Below are positions 39,628-40,047 of a DNA stretch of 40,047 bases, in pieces. A program made the position numbers and the translations under genes. Source of the stretch: Oceanospirillaceae bacterium (GTDB lineage Bacteria > Pseudomonadota > Gammaproteobacteria > Pseudomonadales > Balneatricaceae); assembly GCA_013215375.1 (NCBI GenBank), contig JABSRB010000006.1, forward strand, positions 1-40,047, written 5' to 3'. Position 1 is the first letter of the stretch. Every line of letters starts with the position of its first letter. The notes under the pieces are model-generated. The model saw only the letters and a list, made by a program, of their open reading frames with translations. It had not been told where the DNA came from and did not search any database.

Positions 39628-40047
39628 ATGAGCAGTTTAACAGCGCAAACTTTCTTGCAAAAAAGCTTCTTAAAATTTCAACAATCCCACCGCTTGCCGC
39701 TCTTTCAAATCAAAGCAGCAGAACAACTCATGATTTGTCGCACTGCTATTTTAGGTGGCCACTCTGTTTACTGTGAGGACGGACATCTTAATGGGGTATG
39801 GTATAACAGCTGTCATCACAGGAGTTGTCCGCAGTGTAATGCTTTAAAGGCAGAGCAATGGTTGCAGAAGACCCAGTCGCTGTTATTGGACTGTCCACAT
39901 CATCATTGGGTGTTTACACTGCCTCACGAACTACACCCTTTATGGCATTTTAATCGTGCTTTCTGTCACAAGTTATTACTGCAATCCGTGCGTAAAACGT
40001 TACAGGAACTCTGTGTAGATCCTAAGTATTTGGGTGCACAAGCGGCT
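39628..40047 (+). CDS. IS91-family transposase, N-terminal part (runs off the window)
   Basis: This is the first 140 codons of an IS91-type (rolling-circle, HUH/Y2) transposase. The N-terminal zinc-binding region is recognisable: MICRTAILGGHSVYCEDGH, then WYNSCHHRSCPQCNALKAEQW. It is followed by HHHWVFTLPHELHPLW, typical of this family. The catalytic tyrosines would lie beyond the right edge. ATG 39628 is the first in-frame start; no strong ribosome site is seen. It is transcribed away from intI. Completeness cannot be judged here. Confidence 0.88.
   Translation, partial: MSSLTAQTFLQKSFLKFQQSHRLPLFQIKAAEQLMICRTAILGGHSVYCEDGHLNGVWYNSCHHRSCPQCNALKAEQWLQKTQSLLLDCPHHHWVFTLPHELHPLWHFNRAFCHKLLLQSVRKTLQELCVDPKYLGAQAA

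Noticed and set aside
39549-39640. Integron gene cassette or attC site (GTTAAAT and GTTTAAC core-like heptamers)
   Set aside because: The order and spacing do not give paired R/L boxes of an attC, and the second heptamer lies within the start of the IS91 transposase gene.

Overview
The window looks like a chromosomal segment of a free-living, probably marine gammaproteobacterium. Supporting signs are aerobic-type cobalamin genes with cobW and cobN, a type II NADH dehydrogenase, a Vibrio syp-like biofilm locus with sigma-54 control, an IntI-family integrase with a LexA box, and IS1595/IS91 elements. Genus cannot be fixed from the sequence; a Cellvibrionales-like organism is only a guess.

Layout. 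(1) 84-14856, plus strand: a cobalamin block, cobM-cobW-cobN-cobQ-cbiB-cobD-cbiX-GNAT-(small ORF)-cobU-cobT-cobC-cobS. It covers one corrin-ring methylation, cobalt handling and insertion, amidation, the aminopropanol arm and lower-ligand assembly. Many genes overlap or nearly touch. (2) 14857-17402: repeat-rich spacer, a spermidine-synthase-like methyltransferase-fold gene, a strong terminator, then ndh preceded by a long hairpin. (3) 17415-20865, minus strand: a hybrid histidine kinase with a putative haem-c sensor (CxxCH) and an overlapping response-regulator/kinase. (4) 20866-21797: a gene-free stretch holding a candidate small transcript and, at 21451-21717, a large multi-branched RNA fold with a pseudoknot. 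All of its G-U pairs are compatible with only the plus strand. Size and shape suggest a HEARO/omega-RNA-like element without its nuclease. (5) 21798-36638: a locus resembling the Vibrio fischeri syp symbiosis-biofilm cluster. It has an Hpt-containing hybrid kinase, a SypG/LuxO-type sigma-54 activator, a SypE-type RsbW-REC-PP2C protein, a SypA-type STAS protein, an outer-membrane export protein with six SLBB repeats, a CpsD-like ATPase with a degenerate P-loop, a phosphosugar transferase, two glycosyltransferases, a Wzz-like chain-length protein and a lipoprotein. Two minus-strand operons each carry a sigma-54 promoter and a nearly identical 26-bp enhancer-like site. (6) 36639-40047: mobile DNA. 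A 3' integrase fragment abuts an IntI-type integrase gene. The integrase promoter region is split by an IS1595-family element whose 8-bp target duplication is exactly the spacer of a perfect LexA box. An IS91-family transposase runs off the right edge.

Two repeat classes punctuate the spacers: an approximately 100-bp hairpin element built on CACCACAGAGG/CCTCTGTGGTG, and tandem 7-bp repeats that usually lie beside it. A 193-bp MITE-like element with an 8-bp target duplication lies at 31236-31428. No tRNA, rRNA, CRISPR array or cobalamin riboswitch was seen.
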